Source: Peromyscus leucopus (Eukaryota; Chordata; Mammalia; Rodentia; Cricetidae). Taken from it: DNA of 64,000 bases. This document shows positions 47,650 to 59,445 of the stretch, in pieces. A program made the translations under genes and the position numbers. The stretch is from NCBI RefSeq assembly GCF_004664715.2, contig NC_051070.1, forward strand, positions 68,762,200 through 68,826,199, read 5' to 3'. Under the pieces are notes generated by a model. The model saw nothing but the letters and a program-made list of their open reading frames with translations. It had not been told where the DNA came from and ran no database searches. Positions within the stretch are counted from its first letter, which is position 1, and every line of letters begins with the position of its first letter.

Positions 47650-50600
47650 CTGAAACGAAAGGAAACCAAGAATAAGGCAAAGGCGGGCTGGAACGGCTGG
47701 AGCCCCAGAAGGCAGGAAAGGGGCGTTTAGAGAAGGGCTAACGGAGGCGTGGCTGAGGCAGTACTCCCTCCATCTAGGACTCACAGAAGAAGGGACGGGT
47801 ACAGAGAACAGTCCCTTCAGCTGACCTTTATAATCTATTTACAGACACCTGACCGTGATATACACAAGTATAATCCAGAGACTCCCTTGTGAATGACACT
47901 GATTTCAGGCTTGGGAAAAATAAATAAAGAAAAGCCTATCTAAAGAGATTAATGAAGAGTATGGAGGAAACAAGCAATTCCAACTCAGACTTTCCCCCTG
48001 GGCACCTAACTCCTGTGGTTCACTGACCTTTCTTCTTCCGGCCTTTCTTGGGTACCTTCCTCCGCTTTTTCACAGGATTCTGGTCCTGGAGACAACAGAA
48101 GAAACGGCTGTGCACTTCTGCGCACCAGCACCCTTCTCAGGCACAACAGCTGCCTGCCACCACTGCACCCCGGTCTCACCTCGTCAAGATGGGGGGCTCC
48201 TCCGGTCAAAGCACTGATGTCGCTGAAGTGTGTGAGGGAGTGAAGCTGGGAGGACATGACGCTGGCTCGCCTGCGCCGTCCCTTCTCGCGCTTGCTAACA
48301 CTCAAACGCACCATCATGCTCTCTTCGTAGTTAATCCTGCCGGAAAGAGTTTCCAGGGCTCAGACCGGGGTAGCTGGGCCCCGGTACTGACTCACCCTCA
48401 CTCACAGATGACGCAGTATGTAGCTGAGGACACGAGTGCGGCATGTCATCACCAAACCCCTCACTGCTCCTCCCTCATCCCTAGGGATGAGTATATGGGC
48501 CAACCACACAAAGACTTCACGTGTCTAAGAGAAAAGCCTCACATCCCGGCTCTGGGGAACAGGACTCCCTGAACGGGCTCTTTTGTATAAACCATCAGCT
48601 CCAAAGACTGTGCCTACGCAAAGCTGACAAGCCTGCGCTCAGGTCGGCTGTTTTCTATTGTTTTCTCGAATGCACAGAAGACTCTGTCTTTACTGCTTTC
48701 TATCCCAAAATAAGAAATGTGACTTGGTAATAAAATGTGGCCTATTAAAGCCCCTCATGAAGAACTGAATACATTCTTCTCTATATAGCTTTTGTTCGAG
48801 CCTAAGCAGACAGAAGAAAACAAAACAAAACAATTTTAATAATTAAAACAAAACAAAACAAAAAAACTTTTCTCCCTAGCTCTCATCGGGACTTCAAAGT
48901 CATCAGTCTTAAACTACTACTGCAAGCTTTTCATTCCACTTTCTAGATAATGTCGGTTTTCCTGTGCCAGACTTGAAAGAACCCCTAATTGCAAGAACTC
49001 AGACCTATGCTGATCCTCCTGACTCTGGCGAGTAGCATGAGGGTGCCGGGCGTCACGGATTTCCTCCGGGGCATCTGAGTACTGCTCCTTCAGCTCACGG
49101 ATGACAGAGCTGCTCAGGGCTCGTTTCTTGGCGCGGTCCAGGCGCTTCTGCTCACGCTCAGCTTCTGTCTCATCTACGTGATAAAGTCCACAGGGGTTAC
49201 TCTGGAATCGACACAAGAAACAAACAAAACTCCCACCAAGGAGGCCACAGGCACAACTCATACCATAGTGCACCGGAACCAAGCGTGGTGGGATGTATTT
49301 CTTAGACGCTCCCTTTACAGATTTCTTCCCTGAAGCCTCAGACTGGCCCTCCTCTGCCTCATCTTCCTCTTCGTCCTCAGAGCTCAACTACAAAAGAAGA
49401 AGAAAAACATTCCTGATTCCTGCAAACTCAGGAAATGAGAAGAAAAACTCATAGCACCCTAGGAAGATGGAACCATGAATATGGGAAAGGAAGCCTCACT
49501 GAAGCATTTCAAGCCAGTCTGGAGAGTCCTGGAAGACCAGAGTCACCATAGGATTAATCTTGGTGGACACAAACCTTACCTTGCTTATCATATTGCTGGG
49601 ATGGGGCTTAAAACGAAGTGGGTCATTTTCACCTGAAACAGAAAGAGAGTTTATAAGATCTGGAACTGTATAATGATCCCACAACTTGATGATGGTCCGC
49701 CACTTACTGAGGCTGCCTGTCACCGCAGTCTTGACCAGCTTGTCAATTTGATACTTCAGTTTTTGGTCCAAGGGACGAAGTTTTTCTAAAACCTACAATG
49801 TGGTAATTCATAAGAATTACATTTTCTTCCCTAAATGAGGCACACACCAGGGTCCATTTGTTGTTCCAGATAAGGCAATGAAAACATTCACAAAGTAGAG
49901 CAAATGCAGACAAAATTGCAGCTTTCCTTACTTAAACAGAACACTCCTTTATGTGAGAGTTACTGTGCAAGCCCTGGAGTGCGGGGCTGAGAAACAAGAC
50001 TCCAATATGCAAAGGTTTCATACCGTGCGGATTTCCACCAGCCTCAAAACTGCAGGGTGTCCCTGCAGAGATCCTCCTGAAGCTTTGTCCAGGATGAGGT
50101 GGCTCAGATCCATAAGGTACATGAGCAACAGCTGGTCTTTCACTTCCAAGAAGCTCAAACCCTAAGTTAAACAAAACAGTAAAAGGCAGATTCTTAGTTT
50201 TAGCCAAAGAATCAGGAGGAGATGCAGGGCAAATACCAGGATAATGTTTTTCCAAGTCCAAGTTTCTCCCAACTAGTCCATGTCAGTATAGAACATATCC
50301 CTCCTCATTGGCAGTCTTGCTTTCTAGGTCATTCAGTGAGCTGCAGTCCAAACCCTAGATGAGTAGTAAGGCTCATGCCTATAATCTCAGCACTTAGGAG
50401 GCTGAAGCAAGAGGAAGGCCACAAGTTCAAGGCCGGCCAGAGCTATCAAGAATCGTTTTCATGTAGTCCAAGCTGGCTTGGAACTCTGTGTGTGGCCAAG
50501 GATGACCCTGAAATTACGACCCTACTGCTTCCGCCTCCCAAGTACTGGAAAAATGTTTGCACCACCAGTCACTACAATTCATGCTTTGAATTGTGTACTG

Positions 50601-53600
50601 CTCTACCGTGGTGATGAAATCCTGTGCCACCTTACCCCATTCCTTTACCTAGTACATCCACAATGCAAATGCTGCCGGTCACTTAGTAACCACCTCAGTT
50701 CAACTGTCAAAGCACCAATGACTTTGGTTCCAGAGACCGTTATTTTACTTAGAGCCTCTCCACACAGGCCCCAGAGCAGTGGCATGAGCAGAGCATGTGG
50801 AGGGAAAGCTAAGCCTGGTGCTGTGCAGCAGGACCGCAGACCACAGGCAGCAGCACAGCATAGGAGTCAGGGCCCACAGGAGGTCCTGAGATGATGCATC
50901 CCCAGGATAAGGGCTGGCTACTCGAGAAGAAGCTATCCCAAGTTTGGACCAAAAAAGCCTCCATATAGTATGATTTTTAAACTATCCAAACCAATTACCA
51001 ATCTTATCCCCATTACAATATGGGTAAGACAGATGATTCATATATCTTGACATGGAACTAAATCAACATCAACAAAAGTTGTAAAATGTGCTTATAATAT
51101 GGTTTCAATGGGGCTGTGCCATGCATACACTTTATAAGAAATTATTATTATGTAAGATGAGCACATGCATCCAACCCCACACACGGAGGTCAGAGGATAA
51201 CTCTGTGGAGTCAGTTTTCTCCTTCCATCATTAGGTGGGTTTTGGGGGATGAACAAGGCTTGCACACAAGTGCTTTCCTGCCGCACGCCTTTAATCCCAG
51301 TATTCAGGAAGCAGAGGCAAGTGCATCTCTGAGTTCAAGGCCACCCTGTTCTACAGAGCAAGTTCAAGGACAGCCAGGGCTACACTGAGAAACCCTGTCT
51401 CAAATACAAAACAAAACCCCCAAAACAAAAACAAAAACGGAAAAAAAAATAATAAATCAAGCCTGTACCCTATTGGTTATCTTGAAGTGGTAACTATACT
51501 GTTTTTTAAATGAGATGGCTCAGTGGTTAAGAGCACTGACTACTCTTCCAGAGGACCTGGGTTCAATTCCCAGAACCCACATGCAGCTCATAACTGTCTG
51601 TAACTCCAACTGCAGGGGATCAGACACCCTCACATAGATATACATGCAGGCAAAACACCAACGCACATGAAATGAAAATAATTTAAAAAATGTTTTATCT
51701 ATCTTCCAAAGTTCCCAAAATTAAAATTGTGTTACAGGGCTGGAAGCCATAACTCAGCAGTAGAGTGCTTATCAAGAATGTGGAAGGGTTCAATCCCTAA
51801 CCCCAAGAGTTTATATTTACAGTTATATGTTGACTTTCAAACAAAATACAGTAATATGGACAAGCATGATTTACATTTGTAGTTATGAAATAAGACAAGG
51901 TCTTATGCTTGCATAAAAATGATAATGACAGGACTGGAGAGATGGCCCAGAGGTTAAGAGCACTGACTGCTCTTCCAGAGGTCCTGAGTTCAATTCCCAG
52001 CAACCACATGGTGGCTCACAACCATCTGTAATGGGATCTGGTGCCCTCTTCTGGAGTGCAGGCATACATGCAGACAGAACTCTATATATAATAAATAAAT
52101 CTTAAAAAAAAAAAAAAAAAGATAATGACAGTCCATAGCCATGGGAAAATATACTTCTGACAGGTTAAATGCTCTGACCAAAATTACACAGCAGGAGTAC
52201 AAATGCTTGTCATATCCAGTGTGAATCCAAGACCCAGTCTTGGGTGGCTTTTAAACAAAAGCCCTAGAGTGCTTCCGAGGAGGAGTAAAGGATTTAAAAA
52301 CTCACAAGTTGAGTTTAAATTCTGATTTATGCATTTGGTAGTCAAATATCGGCCAAGTCAGTTGAACTTGAGACTGTATTCTCCTCATATATAAATAATA
52401 ACAGTATTTTTGTCCTGCCCTAAGAAAATTTTAAAATACAAATCTGATAACATGAAAGCACTCTGTAACCTGTAAAGTACTTTATAAATGTATTTGGTCA
52501 TAAAAGCTAAGTTAATACACATCTGTTCTACAGATAAACAAAAGTATGTGAGCAGCCTAGCACTAAAACCTATCAAAGACTTGTACCCAGAACAAGGACA
52601 GACAAGAACATGAGAAGTGGGCTCTTCTAGGCATTGTCAACTCCAAACTGGGTCACAGCATATGAGAGAGACTAATATTAAAAAATAGTAACAATCCTGG
52701 GCAGAGTGGCATGTGCCTTTAATTACAGCACTTGGGAGGCAGACAGGCGAATCTCTCTGAGTTCAAGGCCAGCCTAGTCTACAAAGCAAGTTCCAGAACA
52801 GCCAGAGCTGTTACACAGAGAAACCCTGTGTTGAAAAACAAAAAAAATAAAAAATAAAAATAAAAAATGGGGGAGGGGGTTGCTGGAGAGATGGCTCAGT
52901 GGTTAAGAGCACTGGCTGCTCTTCCAAAGGACCCAGGTTCGATTCCCAGCACCCACATGGCAGCTCACAACTATTGTAACTCCAGTTTCAGGGGATCCTA
53001 CACCCTCATGCAGGCAAAACACCAACATAATATAAATAAATATACATGCAGACAAAACACCAATGCACACACACACATAAACAAACAAATAAATAAAATT
53101 AAAAAAAAAAAAACAAAACACCCCAATATATAAAACTGCCAAGCATGGTAGTTTGTGCTTGTAATCTTAGAACTGAAGAGGTGGAAGAAGGAAGACTGGC
53201 ACAGTGAGACCATTTCGAAAGCCCAAATAAATAAGCGAACAAATAAACAGCCTAGCGTTCCAGTACAGCAGGTCAAGAAGGTGAGCGACATCCTCTACCA
53301 ACACCAATAATCCCCAAGAATGTACTCTAAAATTCTGATTTCTTTTTCTTCAAATTTTAATTTGAAAACCAGTCTATTTCACTGCACATCAGAGAATCTA
53401 TAACCCTAGCATTTGGAAGGTGGAAGAATAAGATCCTAAGTTCAAGGCCAGCCTGTGTTTCATAGCAAGCTCCTGTCTAAACAAAACAGAGTGAGGGGAA
53501 AAAAAGGTTCAAAGAAGAAAGGAGGCTACTGCATCTAATTTTCAGATGCGTCATCTTCATATTTTAGCATCTCAAACTGGGATGCACTTTCAAGCAACAG

Positions 53601-54330
53601 TATCCTGTCACAGACTAATGGCATTTTTGTCCACAAGTGATACATTCCAAAGTGCCAATGGATGCTTGCAAGGACAGAGACCTGAATCATACACTGTTCT
53701 TCCTAAGCAATGATAAATTTTATTTACAAATGTACAGTAAGAGGTTAACAATAACTAGCAATATCGAATAACTGTTAACTATACACCAATATATGTTATT
53801 TAAAACTTAAAGAGGTGTAACTGAAGTCACAGAAAATGAAACTGGGGACTTCTGTGTATAAAGCCACCATGCCCCCAATTAACATCATCTAAGATGATAT
53901 GAAACGAAAGAGTAACTCCTTAGCTGTCCTACGTGGCTCCCTGGAGTACTACTCCAATCTTACTTCCTACCCACATCATACACGCATACGAAATATATGT
54001 ATCTCCATCCACAAAATCATTTACTCCCCCAGAACATTACAATCCTGAGTATCTGTGGCTCACATTTATTATTCAAAATCCCGCACTCTCTGAGATACCT
54101 TTTTGGACTCTCTGCTTGGCTGGCATATCCCTTCTCGTGACTTCTGTAAAATGATTGCCACACTCATATCTAGCTCTCTGTTCTGCATCCCTACTGGGGT
54201 TCCTGCACAGAAACCACATCTAACTTCTCCTAGATGAAGCTCTAACACTTAGGGCATAATACCACACAACAAACAAAACAAAAACCCACCCAGCTACTCT
54301 CTTCAAGTCTTTTTTTTTTTTATTTAAAGA

Positions 54331-54376
<46 letters not shown>

Positions 54377-55969
54377 CACATGTCACATGTGCAGGGTGCC
54401 CCTGGAGCTGGGGTTGTGAGCCTCACAACATGAGTGCTGGGAACCAAACTTGGGCTCCCTGGAAGAGTGGCAAGCTGTGCTGGCCACGGAGCCGTCCCTG
54501 TGGCCCTTCTTCAGGAACTCTTCTTACCTTCTCTGTAGAGTACGTTCCAGCCTGAACTTTCTTCGTCAGTGCTTGTACCTGTGCCGTCACACCCATCACC
54601 TGAAATTGGCCAAAGTAAACTCGAATCGCTCACTGGACTACAGTCATGTGTGTGAATCGGGAGGGATGAATGCTAAGTAATGAATGCCACCTAAAACTGG
54701 GTCTGAAATGCTGCTGCCGAACACAGGGTTTCTAACAGTTCTCTAAGAGGCAGAGAAAAACTTCATATTGCTTTCCAAAGCTGGGAGAGGGGATCGTTGA
54801 GAAACCAAGAAAAGGGGATGAGAAGAGGTGTGGAGCAGCAGGGGGTGGGGAGGTGGGGTGGGGGAGTATAATCTTTTTTTGTGTGGCCCTGGTTGTCCTG
54901 GAACTCACTTTACAAACCAGGCTGACCTCGAGCTCACAGAGATCCACCTGCCTGTGCCTCCCTAGTGCTGGGTTTAGAGGTGTGCATCACCACGCACAAA
55001 GGCTGAAGAGAGTAATTTTATCTGTACCAACGGAACTTATAAAACATCAAACTATGTAAATGCATATTAAGTGGCACTTGCAGTGATATGTCGCTATTGC
55101 CAATGTCTGTTTTCTTAGTTATTGAAACAAAGGACTGTGAGCATAACTTAAAAAACAGTTTCCTGTATTTTTGGGGGGCGCAGAAACGAATTACCTTGAA
55201 CTGTGGCATGAAAGACTTTTGACACTTAAGGTATTTTGGTAGAATTCAACTATTTGTCCCTAAATCGTCAGAGTGTGTGGATGAGACATACAAAGTCGAA
55301 GCTAACCTCTGACTAATTTATTCTAAAAGGGGGACGGTACCCACCTGCTCCTGGAGGTTTTTCAAAAGTGTCACCGAACTTGACACGTCGGAGTCCAGCA
55401 CCCCCTACAGGCAGACAGCAGGGGACAGGAAAGGGGGGGTCAACTTCTTACTTTAGGCGACGAGATGGCAGGAGGGGCACTGCCTCCCAAACGCCCTCCT
55501 TCCCTTCACACATTCCCGACCCTGGGTCGTTCTTCCCGCACGGGCAGCCCCGGCGGCCCCGGCCCCAGGCCAGGGGCACCCACCACGCCCCCTCGAACCT
55601 CGCGGCGGCCTTCGCTCTGCGCCCCCGCCACTCTGTCCACGGCCGCTCTTCTCTCCCAGCGTCCCCGTAACACTCTCCCACCCCGAGGCCGGGTCACGGC
55701 CATGACCCCCTCGGGAAAGCTCATTCTGAAGGATAATTTCATGTCCGCCTCCCGTCCGGGGCGAGCCAGCCGGCAGCACCCGCCCCGCCTCTCCCTCTCT
55801 CTCTCCTCTGACTTATAACACGGCTGTCTCACTCAGGGCCAGCACATCCCCGGAACAACCCCCGTCACCACGCTCCCACGGTGACAACGGGTTGCCTCGA
55901 TCCGCGGCAGGAAACGTCCACGGGAGCTACGGGAAGAGGCGACCAGAGAGCACTCACCGGAGCCGCCAT
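47630..55969 (-). CDS. Ngdn: Ngdn (neuroguidin), complete, 11 coding exons
   Basis: Neuroguidin, a nucleolar Sas10/Utp3/C1D-family protein. It takes part in small ribosomal subunit assembly (yeast counterpart Lcp5) and was first described as an eIF4E/CPEB-linked translation regulator in neurons. Exons (5' to 3'): 55969-55958, 55404-55345, 54599-54528, 50161-50024, 49792-49708, 49632-49580, 49387-49264, 49173-49005, 48336-48180, 48085-48028, 47649-47630. They total 948 nt, giving 315 aa plus TGA, the same length as I recall for human NGDN. All junctions are GT/AG and in frame. The Sas10/C1D helical region covers roughly residues 10-120. YQIDKLV (108-114) fits the eIF4E-binding pattern YxxxxL-hydrophobic. 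An acidic run (about 142-153) and a basic C terminus ending GFRRRR suit nucleolar targeting. The frame is intact. Confidence 0.97.
48028..48085 (-). CDS. Ngdn: Ngdn coding exon 10
   Basis: Encodes [10 protein letters not shown] plus a Lys/Arg-rich segment; donor GTCAGT. Confidence 0.94.
48180..48336 (-). CDS. Ngdn: Ngdn coding exon 9
   Basis: Completes the Arg codon split after exon 8, then [12 protein letters not shown] and [19 protein letters not shown], the most conserved C-terminal block; donor GTGAGA. Confidence 0.95.
49005..49173 (-). CDS. Ngdn: Ngdn coding exon 8
   Basis: Encodes the charged helical DETEAERE...[24 protein letters not shown] segment and ends in phase 2 before GTCTGA, a weak donor. 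The open frame upstream of 49173 is intron. Confidence 0.95.
49264..49387 (-). CDS. Ngdn: Ngdn coding exon 7
   Basis: Carries the acidic [12 protein letters not shown] run and [13 protein letters not shown], ending in phase 1 before GTATGA. Confidence 0.95.
49580..49632 (-). CDS. Ngdn: Ngdn coding exon 6
   Basis: Encodes [17 protein letters not shown]. The junction with exon 5 makes a Ser codon where I recall Gly in human. Confidence 0.94.
49708..49792 (-). CDS. Ngdn: Ngdn coding exon 5
   Basis: Encodes [20 protein letters not shown] and onward, including the eIF4E-binding-like motif; ends in phase 1 before GTAAGT. Confidence 0.95.
50024..50161 (-). CDS. Ngdn: Ngdn coding exon 4
   Basis: 46 codons of the Sas10/C1D helical domain ([18 protein letters not shown]..., LVEIRT). 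Phase 0 at both ends. Confidence 0.95.
51281..51440 (+). mobile_element. B1 SINE in Ngdn intron 3
   Basis: 5' truncated B1 with an A-rich tail. Confidence 0.88.
51511..51700 (+). mobile_element. B2-family SINE in Ngdn intron 3
   Basis: Head GAGATGGCTCAGTGG and tail AAATGAAAATAATTT. Confidence 0.88.
51929..52122 (+). mobile_element. B2-family SINE in Ngdn intron 3
   Basis: Complete copy with long A tail and CCCTCTTCTGGAG core. Flanked by GATAATGACAG (about 51920 and 52121), a clear target duplication. Confidence 0.95.
52697..52870 (+). mobile_element. B1 SINE in Ngdn intron 3
   Basis: Diverged B1 with an (AAAAAT)n-like tail. Confidence 0.85.
52880..53113 (+). mobile_element. B2-family SINE in Ngdn intron 3
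   Basis: B2 head and body with a partly duplicated 3' segment (AAAACACCAA appears twice). Confidence 0.88.
54316..54510 (-). mobile_element. B2/B3-like SINE with (TG)n, Ngdn intron 3
   Basis: Antisense body with a 40-bp TG microsatellite at 54331-54372, less than 20 bp from exon 3. Confidence 0.75.
54528..54599 (-). CDS. Ngdn: Ngdn coding exon 3
   Basis: 24 codons, [18 protein letters not shown] and onward, phase 0 at both ends, donor GTAAGA. Confidence 0.95.
54876..55005 (-). mobile_element. B1 SINE in Ngdn intron 2
   Basis: Antisense B1 lacking its tail-proximal part. Confidence 0.8.
55345..55404 (-). CDS. Ngdn: Ngdn coding exon 2
   Basis: 20 codons, [20 protein letters not shown], phase 0, donor GTGGGT. 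Confidence 0.95.
55958..55969 (-). CDS. Ngdn: Ngdn coding exon 1 (start codon)
   Basis: Encodes MAAP. The ATG at 55969-55967 is followed by GCGG and sits in a YY1-type element; donor GTGAGT. It matches the MAA start recalled for human. Confidence 0.93.
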
Positions 55970-56350
55970 CTCTGCGAAGCCCACCCTTTCCGGGGCCGGA
56001 CTTCCTGGGCGCTAACGTGAGGTCACGAGTTTGATAGACAACCACCGCTGGCAAATTTCAGCCAATGGAACTAGGAGAGCTCTCGTTTCCGCGGCACAGA
56101 GCGGCAGGACCTCATCTAGCCAATGGGATACAGAAATGGACTGTCTTCGTCAGACGCAGAGGCGAGCTAAAGGGCGTCAAAGATAGGCTGGGAGCGAGAC
56201 CTGGGATTCGTGGTTTCCAGAGAATGATTGACGCTACCTCCAATAAAAGCTGCGCGGACGACTGATTGACAGCGAGAGCAGCTAATGGGAAGAAGAAGTT
56301 AGCTAAGCGACCCGAGAGCTCATTGGCTCCCAGATGCCGCAGTGCCAGTC
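55958..56350 (-). promoter_or_regulatory. Ngdn: Ngdn promoter (CpG-rich, CCAAT boxes, YY1)
   Basis: GC-rich, TATA-less region. The - strand reads GAGATGGCGGC over the start codon, close to the YY1 consensus, with ETS-like AGGAAGT just upstream (about 56004). CCAAT boxes lie at 56062, 56120, 56240 (+ strand) and 56322 (reverse). This is the usual architecture of housekeeping ribosome-biogenesis genes. The exact transcription start is not determined. Confidence 0.7.
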
Positions 56351-56382
56351 TTTCCACGGTGTTTGCCGTGTAGTACCCAAAC

Positions 56383-56401
56383 TGGCCACTGGGTGGCGGT
56401 C
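56383..56401 (+). promoter_or_regulatory. Strong CTCF-like motif upstream of Ngdn
   Basis: TGGCCACTGGGTGGCGGTC, which by my count agrees with the CTCF consensus at 18 of 19 positions, in unique sequence. Confidence 0.65.
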
Positions 56402-56580
56402 TTCGGCTTTGCCCGGAGGGGTTGTCGCGCCGCCATTGCCCCCTGACCTGCCAAGTGTCTCCTTCCTGCGTCTCTGATCGTCCTTGTACGACAGTGGAGC
56501 CCTTTTTCTCCAGTGAACTGGACGGTTGGGATAGAGGAGCCCGGAGCCACGGTTCAGACCGCCGCTTCACTGGCCCCCCG

Positions 56581-56617
<37 letters not shown>
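56581..56617 (+). repeat. Poly-C tract of 37
   Basis: An uninterrupted C run (poly-G on the - strand) about 0.6 kb upstream of Ngdn. Confidence 0.95.
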
Positions 56618-56618
<1 letters not shown>

Positions 56619-57087
56619 TGTATACGCAGGACGCTGCGCCAAGGCTGCAGTGTGCCCTGCACACCTCCCTAGAGAAACACGACAGACTCGGAAACGCGTC
56701 CGTCTGCATGCTTTCCTCCTGGCTCCACCAGTCCACTGCAAAAAATGGGAGAAAACCCAGGCTGCGGGTATTTCCTTTGTCTCCGTCGTTTTTTTCTCAG
56801 TATCTTCCAACACGCCCGCTCCCTTGCCTGTCACAGGCTGGTGGACTCGGTGGGACTGAGTAATAACTCCTTATCATCCATCCGCATTACACTAGAAGGG
56901 CGGTGCTGGCCTCGGATGCTTCCCTCACAACTGAAAAGGGGACCTCGGACTGGAAATCTAGTCTGAGGGGGAGCTGTCGCCTTTCATCCCAGCTCTCCGG
57001 GGTCAAGAGACAAACAGATCTCCATGGACTCGAAGCCAGACTGGTCTACATTGTGAGACCCTGTCTCAATAAACAAAATAAAAACGG

Positions 57088-57219
57088 GGCCGGAGCGTTG
57101 GCTCAGATTCAGAGAACATACTGTTCTTGCAGAGGATCAGAGTTCCACTCCCAACACCTACACCACAACAGCTCACAACTACCTATAACTCCAGCTCCAG
57201 GGGAATCTTAGACTCTTCC

Positions 57220-57268
<49 letters not shown>

Positions 57269-57290
57269 CGCGTAGGCATACACATAAGTG
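57088..57290 (+). mobile_element. B2-family SINE with (CA)n tail
   Basis: Diverged head GGGGCCGGAGCGTTGGCTC; CA microsatellite at 57222-57267. Confidence 0.8.
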
Positions 57291-57455
57291 ATTTTTTTGT
57301 TTGTTTGCTTTGTTTTTCAAGACAGGGTTTCTCTGTGTAGCTTTGCGCCTTTCCTGGATCTCACTCTATAGCCCAGGCTGGCCTCGAACTCACAGAGATC
57401 CACCTGCCTCAGCCTCCTGAGTGCTGGGATTAAAGGCCCACCACCACCGGGCAGA
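57290..57455 (-). mobile_element. B1 SINE
   Basis: Antisense B1 with the CTTTGCGCCTTTCCTGG variant. Confidence 0.92.
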
Positions 57456-57982
57456 TTTTTTTTATTTTTTATTTTTTTTTAAGCAAAAAGAATAGTCCTC
57501 TTGTATTTCTCATTCTGGGTAGAATATCCTTATTTCTACACATTTGGGAACTACATAAAATGAGACAGAGGATTTGCTTCTGAGATTTGTTTACGGTTGA
57601 AGGTGCACTGGAGTCAGGCCACTGTAACAGTCAAGACTTTTTGTTTTGTTTTGTTTTTTGTTTTTTTTTTTTTGTGTGTGTCTTTTCAGAAAAGATTTAT
57701 TTATTATATGTGTGCGGCACAGGAGTGGAGGTCAGGAGATAACAAATGGGTGTTGGATCTCTTCCCGCCATATGATCCTGGAAATAGAACTCAGTTGGTC
57801 AGGCTAGTGGACAAGTCCATTAGGATTTGCTTGTGAAGCACTATTCTTCCTTCCCAACACAAATAAGATTTTGCTTTCTTTGGAACTTGAAGTTTGTTCA
57901 TATGTATTATGGACAAACTATTGCAATATCCAAGAAAATAAATAATACTGCCTTTATTTTTTATCATTAAAATACCAATCAC

Positions 57983-58160
57983 AGCCGGGCAGTGGTGGCA
58001 CACGCCTTTAATCCCAGCACTCGGGAGGCAGAGGCAGATAGATCTCTGTGAGTTGGAGGCCAGCCTGGTCTACAGAGGGAGATCCAGGACAGGCACCAAA
58101 ACTACACAGAGAAACCCTGTCTCTAAAAAAAACCAAAAATAAAAATAAAAAATAAAATAC
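57983..58160 (+). mobile_element. B1 SINE
   Basis: Inserted with a duplication of AATACCAATCAC (about 57971 and 58157), indicating a recent insertion. Confidence 0.95.
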
Positions 58161-58627
58161 CAATCACCTCGTGTGTTACAAGAAATATTAGAGTTAACAA
58201 TGCAATAAATCCTTTAAAGGTTATTTCAGATTCAACCGCAAGCAAGAAACACAACATCATTAAATTGGTATTTCTTGTCTTTTTGTTTCTCTCAATAGCT
58301 CCACGCACTGGTAAGTACTCATAACATTTACAAGTATATACTGAGCAAGAAAACATTCTTTAGGAATACAAATTTAATTGTGATTTTAATTGTTAACATT
58401 TCTTTTATCACTTTTGAAAATTTCATGTGTGTACGTATTTACACAATTTCTACCCAACATTCTCCTTCAGTGTCCTCCCTCTCCATCTCAACTTCATGAT
58501 TTCTTCTTGATTATTGTTTTACACACACATCTATGTATTCATATATATACATATGTATAGATAGATACAAATGTATAAATAGATACATAAGTATATAAAT
58601 GCAACATACTGGTCCATTCAGTTTTGC

Positions 58628-58815
58628 TTATTTGTTTTTTTGGTTTTGGGTTTTGGGCTTTGTTTTGTTTTGGGTTTGTTTGGTTTTGTTTTTTTCAAGA
58701 CAGACCTCTGTATAGCCCTGGCTGTCTTGTAGACCAGGCTGGTCTCGAATTCAGAGATTCACCTGCCTCTGCCTCCCAGTGCTGGGATTAAAGTCATGCA
58801 CCACCACCACCTGGC
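58628..58815 (-). mobile_element. B1 SINE
   Basis: Antisense B1 with (GTTTT)n-like tail. Confidence 0.88.
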
Positions 58816-59445
58816 TAGAGAAAGTGTTTTTACTAGCCAGTTAGATCTAATTAATTGATTGCTATTTGGTTCAGTTAGGCCTTTGAGACTTTCTGCTTTG
58901 AGGTCTATCATTTAGTAGAGGGAAGTTGAAATCATCGGCTATGATAGTGGATTTATCTAGATCACTTGAACTTCTGGAAGTTTTTGCTCATATATTCCGA
59001 TCCTTTCTTGTTAAGTGTTGATACAAGGACATAGATAGCTCTCACTTCAAAGGGAATAAGAGATGGTTTATTCTGGAACCAATTATGAGTGGCTATGACC
59101 TGGGAACATGGATTCAGGTTACCCAATACTGTGTTTCAACATGACAATAGTTGGATGAAATTGTTATAATGACAGCATAGAGAAAACCCTGAATCAAGAC
59201 CCCTTTAAGGCTCAATCTGGGAGGAGAGGACTGGACCTGCCTGGACTGAGTCTATCAGGTCGAACTCAGTCTTCGGGGAAGACCTTGATCTGGAGGAGGT
59301 GGGAATGGGGGATGGACTGGGGGGAAGGGGAGGGGGGCAGGAAGGGAGAGAACAAGGGAATCTGTGGCTGTTATGTAGAACTGAATAGTATTGTAAAATA
59401 AATTTAAAAAAATAAATTCTTGAAAAGTACAGACACATTAAAAAA
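58816..59445 (+). mobile_element. L1 3' end fragments
   Basis: The stretch 59190-59445 looks like an L1 3' UTR: a G-rich polypurine run (59297-59350), GGGAATCTGTGGCTG, AATAAA-like signals and a poly-A end. Upstream AT-rich sequence to about 58816 may be older L1. It has no intact ORF. Confidence 0.6.

Noticed and set aside
56112..56834. 240-codon open frame on the - strand upstream of Ngdn
   Set aside because: Contains a poly-Gly run from the C37 tract and overlaps promoter sequence.
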